A stretch of 60,876 nt of DNA from Candidatus Woesearchaeota archaeon (GTDB taxonomy: Archaea > Nanobdellota > Nanobdellia > Woesearchaeales > JACPJR01), in contig JACPJR010000008.1 in NCBI GenBank assembly GCA_016187565.1, positions 1 to 60,876 of the forward strand. The letters are read 5' to 3'. The notes beneath the pieces are model-generated. The model was not told the origin of the DNA and made no database searches. It was given only the letters and a program-made list of their open reading frames with translations. The translations under genes and the position numbers were made by a program. Below are positions 16,908 through 26,064 of this stretch, piece by piece. Each line of letters starts with the position of its first letter. The stretch's first letter is position 1.

Positions 16908-17279
16908 TCATTTACTCGTTGGCTTTGGTAAAGCCCTAAAGCCAAAAATCTGTTCTGTTGTACCAAATGCTTGAACAACAACTCCTTCAAGACTGGTTCC
17001 ATCAGGCACTCCTAAAACATTCCTCACTACCGGGTCAAGCTCGGTCCTTAATGTTAAGGTAGATGTACCACGGCTAGGAACGTTAAGATCATAAGACCTA
17101 AATTGGTCCTTGAGAACTCTCGTTGCACGAATGGTACTTGGATATAATTCTCCATGTGCTTCCTGAACAGCAGCTGCAAAGCAGTTCTCATTCATATAAC
17201 CACTCTGATGCTGGTAGTGTTCCATAAAAAAAGCATCAGCAAAAATCTTTCCATCAGTGTAGATTGTTTTCCAAGTCAT
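16908..17279 (-). CDS. Hypothetical protein (123 aa)
   Basis: A compact soluble protein with no family I recognise. It opens MTWKTIYTDGKIFADAFF, has an aromatic/His segment (MEHYQHQSGYMNENCF) and a C-terminal half rich in beta-type residues (STLTLRTELDPVVRNVLGV). No membrane segment or metal-binding cluster is visible. TTTAAATAG on the minus strand is centred about 27 nt before the ATG, which supports a real leaderless gene. It is divergent from the giant surface-protein gene at 17374, with back-to-back TATA boxes about 40 bp apart. Confidence 0.6.
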   Translation of the reverse strand: MTWKTIYTDGKIFADAFFMEHYQHQSGYMNENCFAAAVQEAHGELYPSTIRATRVLKDQFRSYDLNVPSRGTSTLTLRTELDPVVRNVLGVPDGTSLEGVVVQAFGTTEQIFGFRALPKPTSK

Positions 17280-17373
17280 TGTACCGGAGAAAACAAAATC
17301 GGTTTAAATAGTTATGGGTGTCTTGGATTGAGTATTGACAATTTTTATAAAGAGATCCCTGTTCCCTCTATGA

Positions 17374-20300
17374 ATGAAGGGGCAGGCATATTTTTTAATG
17401 ATTATTTGTCTTGTTATACTGAGTGCAAGTACCAGTATGGCTGTTGAATGTTCTGTGGATTTAAAAACAGGATGTACGGTCTCTGATAGAACAATCCTCA
17501 ACCCAGGGACCTACGCTCTCGAGAACATAACCTTTATTAATCCTATTTCATGGAAGAATTTTTCTGGCGATGGCCAACAAACAGAGTTTTTTCTCAACGA
17601 ATTTGATGTTGAAAATATTACCAGTGTTCGTGCATGGCTTCAGACAAATAATAGCTACCGAACGCTCAACAAAGACGAATATAATATCCGTTATGAACCA
17701 AATCCATATCTTGGTACATCAGCCATAAGTGTTGAAATAATTGCAGGTATACCACGGAACAATACGCAAGTTGATCTGTGGTTCTCAAAACGTGTTGTGC
17801 TCGATTGCAATGGGGCAATCTTAACCGGAAGTGGAACGGGTGTGCGGATAAAAAATTATGCTTATCTCACCAACTGTCTCTTCCGTGGATATCAGTATGG
17901 TGCTTCTATCGAGGATGGAACGAAGATAACACTGACGCAAAATACTTTTGCTCACAACTACTATGGTATTGGTAAGATTTATCGAAGAACAGCACAACAG
18001 AATGAATATCAAGGAAATGTGTTTTTTAATAACACCTATGGTATCTTGATGAATCAATATACAGGAACAGAGTTTAGTAATAATCGGGTTTATAACAACA
18101 CGTTCATCAATAACCGTCAGTATGGCATGTCAATCAGAGGGGGAATTAACGTAACGTATGTACAAAATTTTTTTGTAAATAACACGTACCAAGGTCTTGA
18201 CGTTTCCAATGAGAATAGCTCGTTTCTCAACAATACAGTAAAAAATAATCCTGGATCAGGGAGTTCAGTAAGCGGAAAAAATAATCTCATCCGTGATAAC
18301 TCATTCCAAAATAACGATGTAGGTTTACAGGTCTCAAGTGAAAACAGCACCATTACGATGAATGAATTCAGGGATAACAACATCGGAGCAAGCGGAGGAA
18401 GTGATAAGACGGTGTTTATTGATAATCTATTTTGGTATAACGCTGAAGCAGGAACATACATTACAGGAACTGGAGCTATAATTATACATAATGACTTCTA
18501 TGGCACAGGCATGAAAATAGCCAACACCAATGTCACGTATTGTGATCAAGAAGAACCAAATGCCTTCTATGACGGCGCTATTGGACAAGACGATTGCAAC
18601 TGTTTTAAGCCCTGGCATGATCAAATATATGTTTCAGTCGACACCGTATTCTGCCCAGGAAGATATAATTCCTCTCAACATACTCTTGATTCTGTTTCCC
18701 TTATCTGTAGAGGAACAATTCTTCAAGGAAACAATACCCAAGATGGTCTCATTCTCAATGATAATAGCCACGTTGAAGGATGCACCTTACAAAAGTTTGA
18801 GAATGGGATCTATGCAGAGGATACCGTCCATACGGTAATCTATAACAACACGTTGCTTGAAAATGACAATGGAGTTCAAATCTACCGCCTGTCGAGATAC
18901 GGAACACCGTCATATAATAATACGCTGATACGTAACAGTTTCATCAACAATAGTAACGGATTATCATTCTCAGGCTATTCAGGAAGACGAGGCGAGCAAA
19001 ATCAAATTCATAACAATACATTTTTGCGGAACCGTAATGGAATGACAAGTTATGCAAACAAAAATAATATGACGTATAATTTGTTTAGTAATAATGAGCG
19101 TGGTATTTCTATTGACGCAGGACAGAACCAAAGCATTATAGGCAATACCATCCAAAACAGTACCTACACCGGTCTCTCTCTGTGGGATAATGGAGGATAC
19201 GCCGAGTATAGTGTCCTTCGTGGGAATACCTTTGCTTTTAACAACGGAGGAGTACGGATTAATGGACGTCAAAATACTATCATCAAGAACGTATTCCAAT
19301 ACAACAATTTCAGTGGGCTTTATCTTGACGAATATAGTAGCGAGAATGTCATTGCTGAAAATAGTTTCTATGGCTCAGATATGATTGTTACCGATACTGA
19401 TAACATTTTTTGTATAACTGAAGAACCCAATCGTTTTTATAATGGAGGAAGAGGCCAAGATCAATGCCATTGTTTTAAACCATTTTTTGATGACGTTCAG
19501 CTGTCTATCAATACAACGTTTTGTGCAGGAACCTATAGTAGCGCTGGGCATGAGGTAGATGATGCCTTACTTTGTAACCAAACCGTTCTCGTAGGGAATA
19601 GATCATTAATTGGGTTATATCCCCACTCTGGTTCAATAATTGACGGTTGTACCTTAAACGGTTATGATGTTGGAATCTCAACCAAAGGAAGCAATATTCT
19701 CTTCAAAGAAAACAAGATATCTAACACCAGAAATGGTATTGAGCTCTATTATGAAGAATACTACATCCCTAATAATATTACGGTAAGAGAGAATCTCCTC
19801 ACTGATAATGATAATGGGATCTATCTTCGCAGGGCAGAAAATAATACGATTAGTAATAACACTCTCGAACAGAACAATGACGGAATCGTTCTTGATTATT
19901 CCTCTCATGGCAATCTCATAAGTAATAACCGTATGACAAACAATACCTATTCAGGTATACAGATTCGAGGAGAAAGAAATAAGCTGTTTGATAATGTCAT
20001 TACGCTAAGTGTTTATGGGGCATATGGGCTGTATGGAGAAAGTGTTAATAATACCTTTTCTCGAAATACCTTTCTCCTCAATGGGTATGGAATATATTTA
20101 AGCCACAGTCAGAGTAATACCATTACCTATAATGCATTCCTCAATAACACAGAACAGGGCATCTTTAGCGATGAGTATTCCTCAGAGAACATCATTGCAG
20201 TGAATGATTTTTACCAAACAGGGATGCAGATCTACAATACCTATAATAAATTCTGCTTGGGAGAGCAACCGAATTACCTGTATGGAGGAGCTGAAGGACA

Positions 20301-23300
20301 GGATGACTGTAACTGTTTCAAACCCATGAATAATAATACGCGAATAAACACGCGAATTGAAGGAGAAACTATCTTTTGCTCAGGAGATTATTACACTGGT
20401 GGATATATCCTTGTGTATGCGGGAAAGCTATGGTGCAATACTACTCGTCTCTTAGGAGAAAATGATGAGTTCGGAATTAAACTCGACAGTCGTACTTACC
20501 TGGAAGGGTGTTCATTACTTGGCTATGATCAAGGAATTTTTGCTGAGGGAGGTATTGTGAATAGTCAGGTTTACAATAATTACCTCAGCGACAACACCTA
20601 TGGTATGTATGCAACCTACAAAAACACTGCTTATCCAACAAACATTACTCTGGGGTCTAATGTTTTTGAAGATAATACCTACGGGGTTTATTTTAATAGT
20701 GCAAAAAATTCCACAATCCTTTCTAATCTCTTTATCAATAATAATGCAGGAATCAAATTGTATTATGCACCAAATAATTTTATAGCCTATAATCTGATAG
20801 AGCATAGTACCGATGGTATATCGCTGAGTGGGAATAACAATACCCTTCGTGAGAATATTATTCGAGAGAATAGGAACGGTATTGCACTGTTTGATGACTA
20901 TAATGTCATTGAGTCAAACACCATTGAGAACAATACGGGCATGGGTATTAATGATGCTGCACGTGACGGGAATACGGTCCAGTATAATATCATACGAAAC
21001 AATATTCAGTATAACTATTACAATGGTCCATACAATGGGGAAAAGGATGCTCGATTCAATAATTGGGGCCTAGATACTACTGAAGCGATTGATGCAAGCA
21101 TCTATGATGATGAGGAAAATAATCGCTCGGGGAAGGTGTATTTTGAACCTTGGATTGGAGACGGTCAACAAAACCCAGTGGTATTAGTTCATGGATACTG
21201 TAGCTCTCCTGATGCATGGACAGATGAAGATTTCAACTATGAAGAGAAATTACGAGATGCTGGCTATACTGTTTACATCGCGGATTATGAACCAGGTCCA
21301 TGTCTGCCCTTTGTTCTTACCATGCCTGGATGTGCAAATGGTGATATTAAAAATAATGGGGAAAAACTTGGAGAGATAATCCAAGAAGTCAAGAAAGAGA
21401 CAGGAGCCAGGAAGGTTGATCTCATTGCAAGCAGCATGGGTGGATTAGTCAGCAGAAGCTATATTGAAAGCAGTGTGTATGCTCAGGATGTAAATCAATT
21501 GATTATGATTGGAACACCTAATCACGGATCGACCTTGGCTGACCTTTCGGTTATTGCAAATGTTGCTCTAACTCTCGGAGGAGGATTCGATCCAACAATG
21601 TTCCATTGCATGTCCCAACTTGGCTTTGCCACGGTTCAGATGTCTGAGCTCAGCTCATACCTCTCAAAATTAAATTATGATGAACTATTCTTTAACATAA
21701 ACACCTGGATGACCAAAGAGAACTTATACCCGAACATTAACTACAAAATTCTTGCTGGAACAGAATACCCAACCATGGTTGTTCTCAAAGATAAGGTACT
21801 TGGTGTGCCCTTTACCTATCCGTGGATAACTGAATTAGGAGATGGTATTGTGGCTGCCTATTCTCTCAAACTTCAAGATATTGGATGTCATGAAACAAGA
21901 GAATGGCATCTCGGCGAGCTTCACAATCAGGATATTTATGAGAATGTGTTGAGCTATCTTGAAAATCCTTACAAACCTCAGGGAGATGATTGTCGTGCTG
22001 AAGAAAGAATTACTGCATTACAACAAGAGTTGCTTTATCTTCAGTCAAGCCCAACAGAAAAAGGTTTACTCTCTGGTGGTGAGGTAAACACCTACACTAT
22101 AACCATTGATTCGATGAGTTACAATACTACTTTTATGGTGATCTGGCAAGATCTTATCAATAATCTTAGCATAACCATCATTGATCCTGAAGATCGTTTA
22201 GTCAATGATACAACCTCTAACATAACAAAGTTGACCTTCCCTGGCTTTTTTATTCTCCGTATTCAGGGAAACAGCACACCAGGAAACTGGACAGTGCAAA
22301 TACATAATCCAAATCAAGAAGAGATTTCCTATACCCTTGATACCTCTTTTATGACCCCTCTTTATTTTACCTTACAACCCTTTGGACAAGGAACAACACT
22401 ACAACCGTACGATAATCTTACGATCCTTGGTTATGCGAAAATAGGACAACAGAAGATTTTATCTTCTACTATTAACGTCAATATAACCCACCCTGACAGG
22501 CAGGAAAGCACCCAAATCCAGCTCTACGATGATGGATTACACAATGATCTTCAAGCTGCTGATGGATATTTCGGCAATTCCTTTAATCAAACTGAAGTAA
22601 ATGGAGTTTATGGTGTCAAGGGGATACTGGTCACTGATTACGTAAATGAAACTATTATCCGAGAAGAGGAATTCTTTTTCAGTGTTGAAACGGTTACTGA
22701 TGGAAAAATAGATTATGTCAATCTTAGCTATGAAAAAGCAAATGAAGGCATACCTGTAGTGATTGCCATGAATGTTTCTAACAGAGGGAATCAAACATTA
22801 CACGACCTTACGCTCGTGGTGTATGATAATCTCCCTGACAACAACGGTACCTTGATTAGAAAAATAATTGTTGAAGATATTTTACCTTCTCAAACCCTCC
22901 AAGAAACATTGTTGTGGCAGGCAACACACGGGAATAAAACAATTACCGTAATGATAAGTCCGTTTGATGACTACATTGATACGAATGAAAGTAACAACAT
23001 ACTAACTGCTCCTCCTCTTTACTTCAATGGAAAACCAATTATTAAAGGGGAACAAGAGCTAATAGTTATCAAAACCTTTGGGTATAATATAACCGCATCT
23101 GCATACGATCCAGAGAATGAGTCATTGAGCTGCACACTGTTGCATAAGCCAAGTAATAAGGTATCATTTGAATGGCTATCGGGTGTTGTGGACGTGAATG
23201 GAACGTGCTGGACAGCGCTCACGACCAATACAACCTATGAAGGACAACCATACCGTGCTGGAGAGAATGTAACAATCAGTATTCGCTTCACCGACATCCA

Positions 23301-23415
23301 TAATGCTTCTGTAACCACCAATAGCACAACCTTTGTTATTCCTACCTGCTATCCGATCAATAATTTCTTAGGAGAATGTATCCGTGGGGGCATAAGATAC
23401 AAAGTCTTTAATTAA
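17374..23415 (+). CDS. Giant secreted beta-helix / lipase / CARDB protein (2013 aa)
   Basis: MKGQAYFLMIICLVILS is a secretion signal, possibly class III (Lys-Gly then Gln-Ala-Tyr). Residues about 30-1240 form right-handed parallel beta-helix (pectate-lyase/NosD-like) rungs with many N-x-S/T sequons. Three Cys-bearing modules (EEPNAFYDG...GQDDCNCFKP, near residues 388, 678 and 959) divide the helix into blocks of 280-290 residues. An alpha/beta-hydrolase follows (about 1265-1540): VVLVHGYCSS, nucleophile in ASSMGGL (about 1353), Asp in GDGIVAAYS and His in GELHNQD. After it come beta-sandwich regions and a CARDB domain (about 1778-1886). It is probably a cell-surface glycoprotein with esterase activity. 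No C-terminal anchor is seen. A TATA box is centred 26 nt upstream. Confidence 0.85.
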   Translation: MKGQAYFLMIICLVILSASTSMAVECSVDLKTGCTVSDRTILNPGTYALENITFINPISWKNFSGDGQQTEFFLNEFDVENITSVRAWLQTNNSYRTLNKDEYNIRYEPNPYLGTSAISVEIIAGIPRNNTQVDLWFSKRVVLDCNGAILTGSGTGVRIKNYAYLTNCLFRGYQYGASIEDGTKITLTQNTFAHNYYGIGKIYRRTAQQNEYQGNVFFNNTYGILMNQYTGTEFSNNRVYNNTFINNRQYGMSIRGGINVTYVQNFFVNNTYQGLDVSNENSSFLNNTVKNNPGSGSSVSGKNNLIRDNSFQNNDVGLQVSSENSTITMNEFRDNNIGASGGSDKTVFIDNLFWYNAEAGTYITGTGAIIIHNDFYGTGMKIANTNVTYCDQEEPNAFYDGAIGQDDCNCFKPWHDQIYVSVDTVFCPGRYNSSQHTLDSVSLICRGTILQGNNTQDGLILNDNSHVEGCTLQKFENGIYAEDTVHTVIYNNTLLENDNGVQIYRLSRYGTPSYNNTLIRNSFINNSNGLSFSGYSGRRGEQNQIHNNTFLRNRNGMTSYANKNNMTYNLFSNNERGISIDAGQNQSIIGNTIQNSTYTGLSLWDNGGYAEYSVLRGNTFAFNNGGVRINGRQNTIIKNVFQYNNFSGLYLDEYSSENVIAENSFYGSDMIVTDTDNIFCITEEPNRFYNGGRGQDQCHCFKPFFDDVQLSINTTFCAGTYSSAGHEVDDALLCNQTVLVGNRSLIGLYPHSGSIIDGCTLNGYDVGISTKGSNILFKENKISNTRNGIELYYEEYYIPNNITVRENLLTDNDNGIYLRRAENNTISNNTLEQNNDGIVLDYSSHGNLISNNRMTNNTYSGIQIRGERNKLFDNVITLSVYGAYGLYGESVNNTFSRNTFLLNGYGIYLSHSQSNTITYNAFLNNTEQGIFSDEYSSENIIAVNDFYQTGMQIYNTYNKFCLGEQPNYLYGGAEGQDDCNCFKPMNNNTRINTRIEGETIFCSGDYYTGGYILVYAGKLWCNTTRLLGENDEFGIKLDSRTYLEGCSLLGYDQGIFAEGGIVNSQVYNNYLSDNTYGMYATYKNTAYPTNITLGSNVFEDNTYGVYFNSAKNSTILSNLFINNNAGIKLYYAPNNFIAYNLIEHSTDGISLSGNNNTLRENIIRENRNGIALFDDYNVIESNTIENNTGMGINDAARDGNTVQYNIIRNNIQYNYYNGPYNGEKDARFNNWGLDTTEAIDASIYDDEENNRSGKVYFEPWIGDGQQNPVVLVHGYCSSPDAWTDEDFNYEEKLRDAGYTVYIADYEPGPCLPFVLTMPGCANGDIKNNGEKLGEIIQEVKKETGARKVDLIASSMGGLVSRSYIESSVYAQDVNQLIMIGTPNHGSTLADLSVIANVALTLGGGFDPTMFHCMSQLGFATVQMSELSSYLSKLNYDELFFNINTWMTKENLYPNINYKILAGTEYPTMVVLKDKVLGVPFTYPWITELGDGIVAAYSLKLQDIGCHETREWHLGELHNQDIYENVLSYLENPYKPQGDDCRAEERITALQQELLYLQSSPTEKGLLSGGEVNTYTITIDSMSYNTTFMVIWQDLINNLSITIIDPEDRLVNDTTSNITKLTFPGFFILRIQGNSTPGNWTVQIHNPNQEEISYTLDTSFMTPLYFTLQPFGQGTTLQPYDNLTILGYAKIGQQKILSSTINVNITHPDRQESTQIQLYDDGLHNDLQAADGYFGNSFNQTEVNGVYGVKGILVTDYVNETIIREEEFFFSVETVTDGKIDYVNLSYEKANEGIPVVIAMNVSNRGNQTLHDLTLVVYDNLPDNNGTLIRKIIVEDILPSQTLQETLLWQATHGNKTITVMISPFDDYIDTNESNNILTAPPLYFNGKPIIKGEQELIVIKTFGYNITASAYDPENESLSCTLLHKPSNKVSFEWLSGVVDVNGTCWTALTTNTTYEGQPYRAGENVTISIRFTDIHNASVTTNSTTFVIPTCYPINNFLGECIRGGIRYKVFN

Positions 23416-23491
23416 CCACAGAAGATGGGGAAAAAGAGAAACTTTCGAATTTTCCCTAACTTTTTTAAATGCCAGAGTATCTCCTTGACCT

Positions 23492-24373
23492 ATGAAAAAT
23501 ATACTCTTTTACAAATACATAGTTATCGATAATCCCGAGGAACTGCAGAAGGAGCAACGCGAACACTGCAGACTATGGGACCTCAAAGGTACGATCCTTA
23601 TTGCCACCGAGGGAATAAATGGTTGCTTGACCGGAACAGAGGGAAATATACAGAAGTATCAAGAATGGCTACATGATGATCAACGCTTTTGTGATCTCGA
23701 ATTTAAGCAAGGACTAACGAGTACGCATAATTTTGATAAACTTCTGGTTAAAGTCAGGAAAGAGATCGTAACCTCTGGACTGGCTTCTGATATTCTGCAA
23801 CAGAGAGGAGAGTATATAGAACCAGAGGTATTCAACAGATTACTCGACTCTGGAGAAGAGGTTTATGTTGTTGATGCAAGAAACAACTACGAAAGCAATG
23901 TTGGTCATTTTTATAATGCTATTACACCAAATATCAATAACTTTCGAGAATGGCCTACAGCAGTAAAGCAGCTCGAGCATCTGAAAGAAAAACCTATTGT
24001 GCTCTACTGTACCGGTGGTATTCGCTGTGAGAAAGCATCTGCGTATATGAAACAGCAAGGATTCACAAATGTTCGTCACCTCCGTGGTGGTATCATCAAC
24101 TATGGTCACGAAATAGGTAATAAACATTGGGATGGAAAGTGTTTTGTGTTTGACAAAAGAATGACCATTGCTCTTGGTACCTCTCAGCAAACAAAGATCA
24201 TCACTTCGTGTAGCAGCTGCTCACTGCCAGCTGATACGTATTACCATTGTGCCTATACAAGATGTGATAAACGCTTTATCGCCTGTGATGACTGCATGCA
24301 AAAACTAAAGAGCTGTTGTTCACCAGCGTGTTTTCAGAGTATTTTACAGTATCCTGAACTAAAGGCGCAGTAA
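23492..24373 (+). CDS. trhO: tRNA uridine(34) hydroxylase, TrhO/YceA type
   Basis: This 293-residue UPF0176 protein has an N-terminal acylphosphatase-like domain (FYKYIVIDNPEELQ, GTILIATEGINGCLTG), then a rhodanese domain (VVDARNNYESNVGHF, active-site loop YCTGGIRCEKAS at about 169-180, LRGGIINY), and a Cys-rich C-terminal domain (CSSC, CAYTRCDKRF, CDDC, CC) that probably binds zinc. In bacteria TrhO installs 5-hydroxyuridine at the wobble position of tRNA with molecular oxygen or another oxygen donor. TTTTTTAAATG centred 26 nt upstream points to a leaderless transcript. Finding it beside an Elp3/NcsA pathway in one archaeon is unusual. Confidence 0.9.
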   Translation: MKNILFYKYIVIDNPEELQKEQREHCRLWDLKGTILIATEGINGCLTGTEGNIQKYQEWLHDDQRFCDLEFKQGLTSTHNFDKLLVKVRKEIVTSGLASDILQQRGEYIEPEVFNRLLDSGEEVYVVDARNNYESNVGHFYNAITPNINNFREWPTAVKQLEHLKEKPIVLYCTGGIRCEKASAYMKQQGFTNVRHLRGGIINYGHEIGNKHWDGKCFVFDKRMTIALGTSQQTKIITSCSSCSLPADTYYHCAYTRCDKRFIACDDCMQKLKSCCSPACFQSILQYPELKAQ

Positions 24374-24399
24374 GAGGAATAATTGCTGAGGTTTAGATT

Positions 24400-25080
24400 A
24401 TGCGTAATCTTTTTCGTGAGATGTATGGGAACGACCATAACCCGAAGGATGGGTGGGATTTTAGCGACTTTTATCCTCATGAAGGTGGTTCGCAATTAAC
24501 TCCTGATCAGCTCCTCGCAGCTTCGTGGAATAGAATGACTGAGGGGTTACTGATAGATTTAGTTGCTGAAGCATCTGGACGAAAAGTAAGAAGAGTTACC
24601 TATCCAAACCTTATCTATGATCCAGCGAATCGACGGATAGTATTAGGTGATAGGAATATTGATCCAGTCGCTGATCTCCTTACGAATACAGGAAAGATGC
24701 AGGTCATTGAAAAACTAAGGCCTGGATCGTGGTTAGAGCGAAGAATTGATACGCTGTACCACGATCTCAGCTTATATTATCAACCTCGGGGGGTTACGGT
24801 TAATGGCCTTGAGGTTAGTGAAGTTGAACCGTGTAGGCTTTTGTGGAGTAATGGGTCGAGAAGCTACTCAGAACAAATTGGATCCTCATACTATCTGGAA
24901 GTAGACCTTAGCCCTAAAGAACGGTTTCCACGCGGATGTCTTCTTCTAACATCAGGAGACCGTATTGTCTACCAGGTCACTGCTTATTATAAAAATGATC
25001 GGAAAGTTGTTATGGCCGGTGTCTTATCTGGTCGCCAAAATAGTATTGAACATGAGATTTTACATTCTTTGACTAATTGA
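24400..25080 (+). CDS. Hypothetical protein (226 aa), Arg-rich orphan
   Basis: No family recognised. The protein is soluble. The N-terminal 35 residues are aromatic and acidic (DGWDFSDFYPHEGG), followed by a helical stretch (LLAASWNRMTEGLLIDLVAEASGRK) and a C-terminal half dominated by beta-type segments ending in HEILHSL. Hand count gives 20 Arg and 7 Lys. TGAGGT lies about 10 nt before the ATG, and only 26 nt separate it from trhO, so cotranscription with trhO is possible. It converges on the ACT-domain gene with a 3-nt gap. Confidence 0.6.
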   Translation: MRNLFREMYGNDHNPKDGWDFSDFYPHEGGSQLTPDQLLAASWNRMTEGLLIDLVAEASGRKVRRVTYPNLIYDPANRRIVLGDRNIDPVADLLTNTGKMQVIEKLRPGSWLERRIDTLYHDLSLYYQPRGVTVNGLEVSEVEPCRLLWSNGSRSYSEQIGSSYYLEVDLSPKERFPRGCLLLTSGDRIVYQVTAYYKNDRKVVMAGVLSGRQNSIEHEILHSLTN

Positions 25081-25083
25081 AGG

Positions 25084-25740
25084 TTATTCTGCTGGCTTAC
25101 AGAGATTAAAGAGGATCTCATAACTCTTCACGACATCCTTCTGTTGGACAAAAAACAACATTTCCGGGACACAACTCATTGCTTCCATGATATTAATCTC
25201 ATGAACCATTAATTCAGTCGTTAAGACTGCGACAATACCTGGCGTCATAAGTGCATCCTTGGAAAGTTGAATATTGATTTCTGCTAAGTGATCATCGACC
25301 TGGAAAATAGACTGTTTCGGGAATAACGCAAGAATCTTTTTTTTATTCTTTTCATTAATTAAGAGTTTAATGGCCTGCTCTCCCTGGATGATGAGGAAGA
25401 TTTCTCCCTTGTCATAATCTATTAAAGAAAATGCCTTGGGCAAAATATCCTGAATCTGTTTTGTTTTTTCAAACCAGATTCTAACAATATTGCTGGTAAT
25501 ACGAATATCATCTGATTTTGCAAGCATGTGGCGTGCATTTTCAAAAGTCTTTTCAAGAGGCTGTTCTTCTCGATAACGTCGGATAGCACTAATGACGGCA
25601 TCAGGCGTTGCCTCTACTCCCTTATGCTTCATCAAATAGATGGCAAGACCTTTAAGGCTGATTATGCCTTTTGCTAACGCGCTTCGTACGATAACATCTT
25701 CGTCTATCTCTTTCCAGATCTGTTGGGTTATCGATGTCAT
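25084..25740 (-). CDS. HTH- and ACT-domain regulatory protein
   Basis: Residues 1-65 form a helical DNA-binding-like domain (QQIWKEIDEDVIVRSALAKG, ATPDAVISAIRRY). The rest contains two ACT-like segments, the second reading PGIVAVLTTELMVHEINIM, a typical ACT sensor turn. Such archaeal proteins are thought to sense amino acids or other small ligands, but the target is unknown. The start at 25740 is chosen because GGTGAGG lies about 6 nt before the ATG; an in-frame GTG at 25752 overlaps that signal. ATTTATAAAT lies at about 25763-25772. It converges with the orphan at 24400. Confidence 0.7.
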   Translation of the reverse strand: MTSITQQIWKEIDEDVIVRSALAKGIISLKGLAIYLMKHKGVEATPDAVISAIRRYREEQPLEKTFENARHMLAKSDDIRITSNIVRIWFEKTKQIQDILPKAFSLIDYDKGEIFLIIQGEQAIKLLINEKNKKKILALFPKQSIFQVDDHLAEINIQLSKDALMTPGIVAVLTTELMVHEINIMEAMSCVPEMLFFVQQKDVVKSYEILFNLCKPAE

Positions 25741-26064
25741 TTTTGACCTCACCTTGCCTAGATTTATAAATGTTATGCCAAGTTTAGCTATTCTGTGCCT
25801 TTTAGACTGTTATCTAGCCTGCATGATGTTATATGCTTTCAGAACTCAGACAACCATGAAATGTTCCAAGACCCCGAAAACAAATAAACATCACACAAGT
25901 CTTGGTTATCCCACGATAGGTAGCAGTAGCATGCGCTCGTCACATTCAATAGTCCAAAGCAAACAACTACTGCTCATGAGAAATACTTTTATCATTGTTT
26001 TATATAAATTTTTTGGTTTTTCGTTGTTTATGTTTATGCTAACTGGTTTAAAGAAGTTGACATC
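25741..26064. other. 324-bp intergenic region
   Basis: No gene is supported. It holds the promoter of the ACT-domain gene at its left end (ATTTATAAAT near 25765), an 8-bp inverted repeat AGCAGTAG (25922-25929) / CTACTGCT (25967-25974), and an A+T-rich stretch near 26000-26020. I tested it for C/D-box sRNA motifs and found no convincing C and D pair. Confidence 0.5.

Noticed and set aside
18538-20330. Three repeated Cys modules as a possible DNA repeat array or CRISPR-like structure
   Set aside because: The repeats are spaced over 800 bp apart, lie in one coding frame and are protein-level modules; no short regularly spaced repeats are present anywhere in the window.
25753-26064. C/D-box or H/ACA small RNA in the spacer
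   Set aside because: A weak C-box-like ATGATG occurs near 25824, but no matching D box and no kink-turn pairing could be found.
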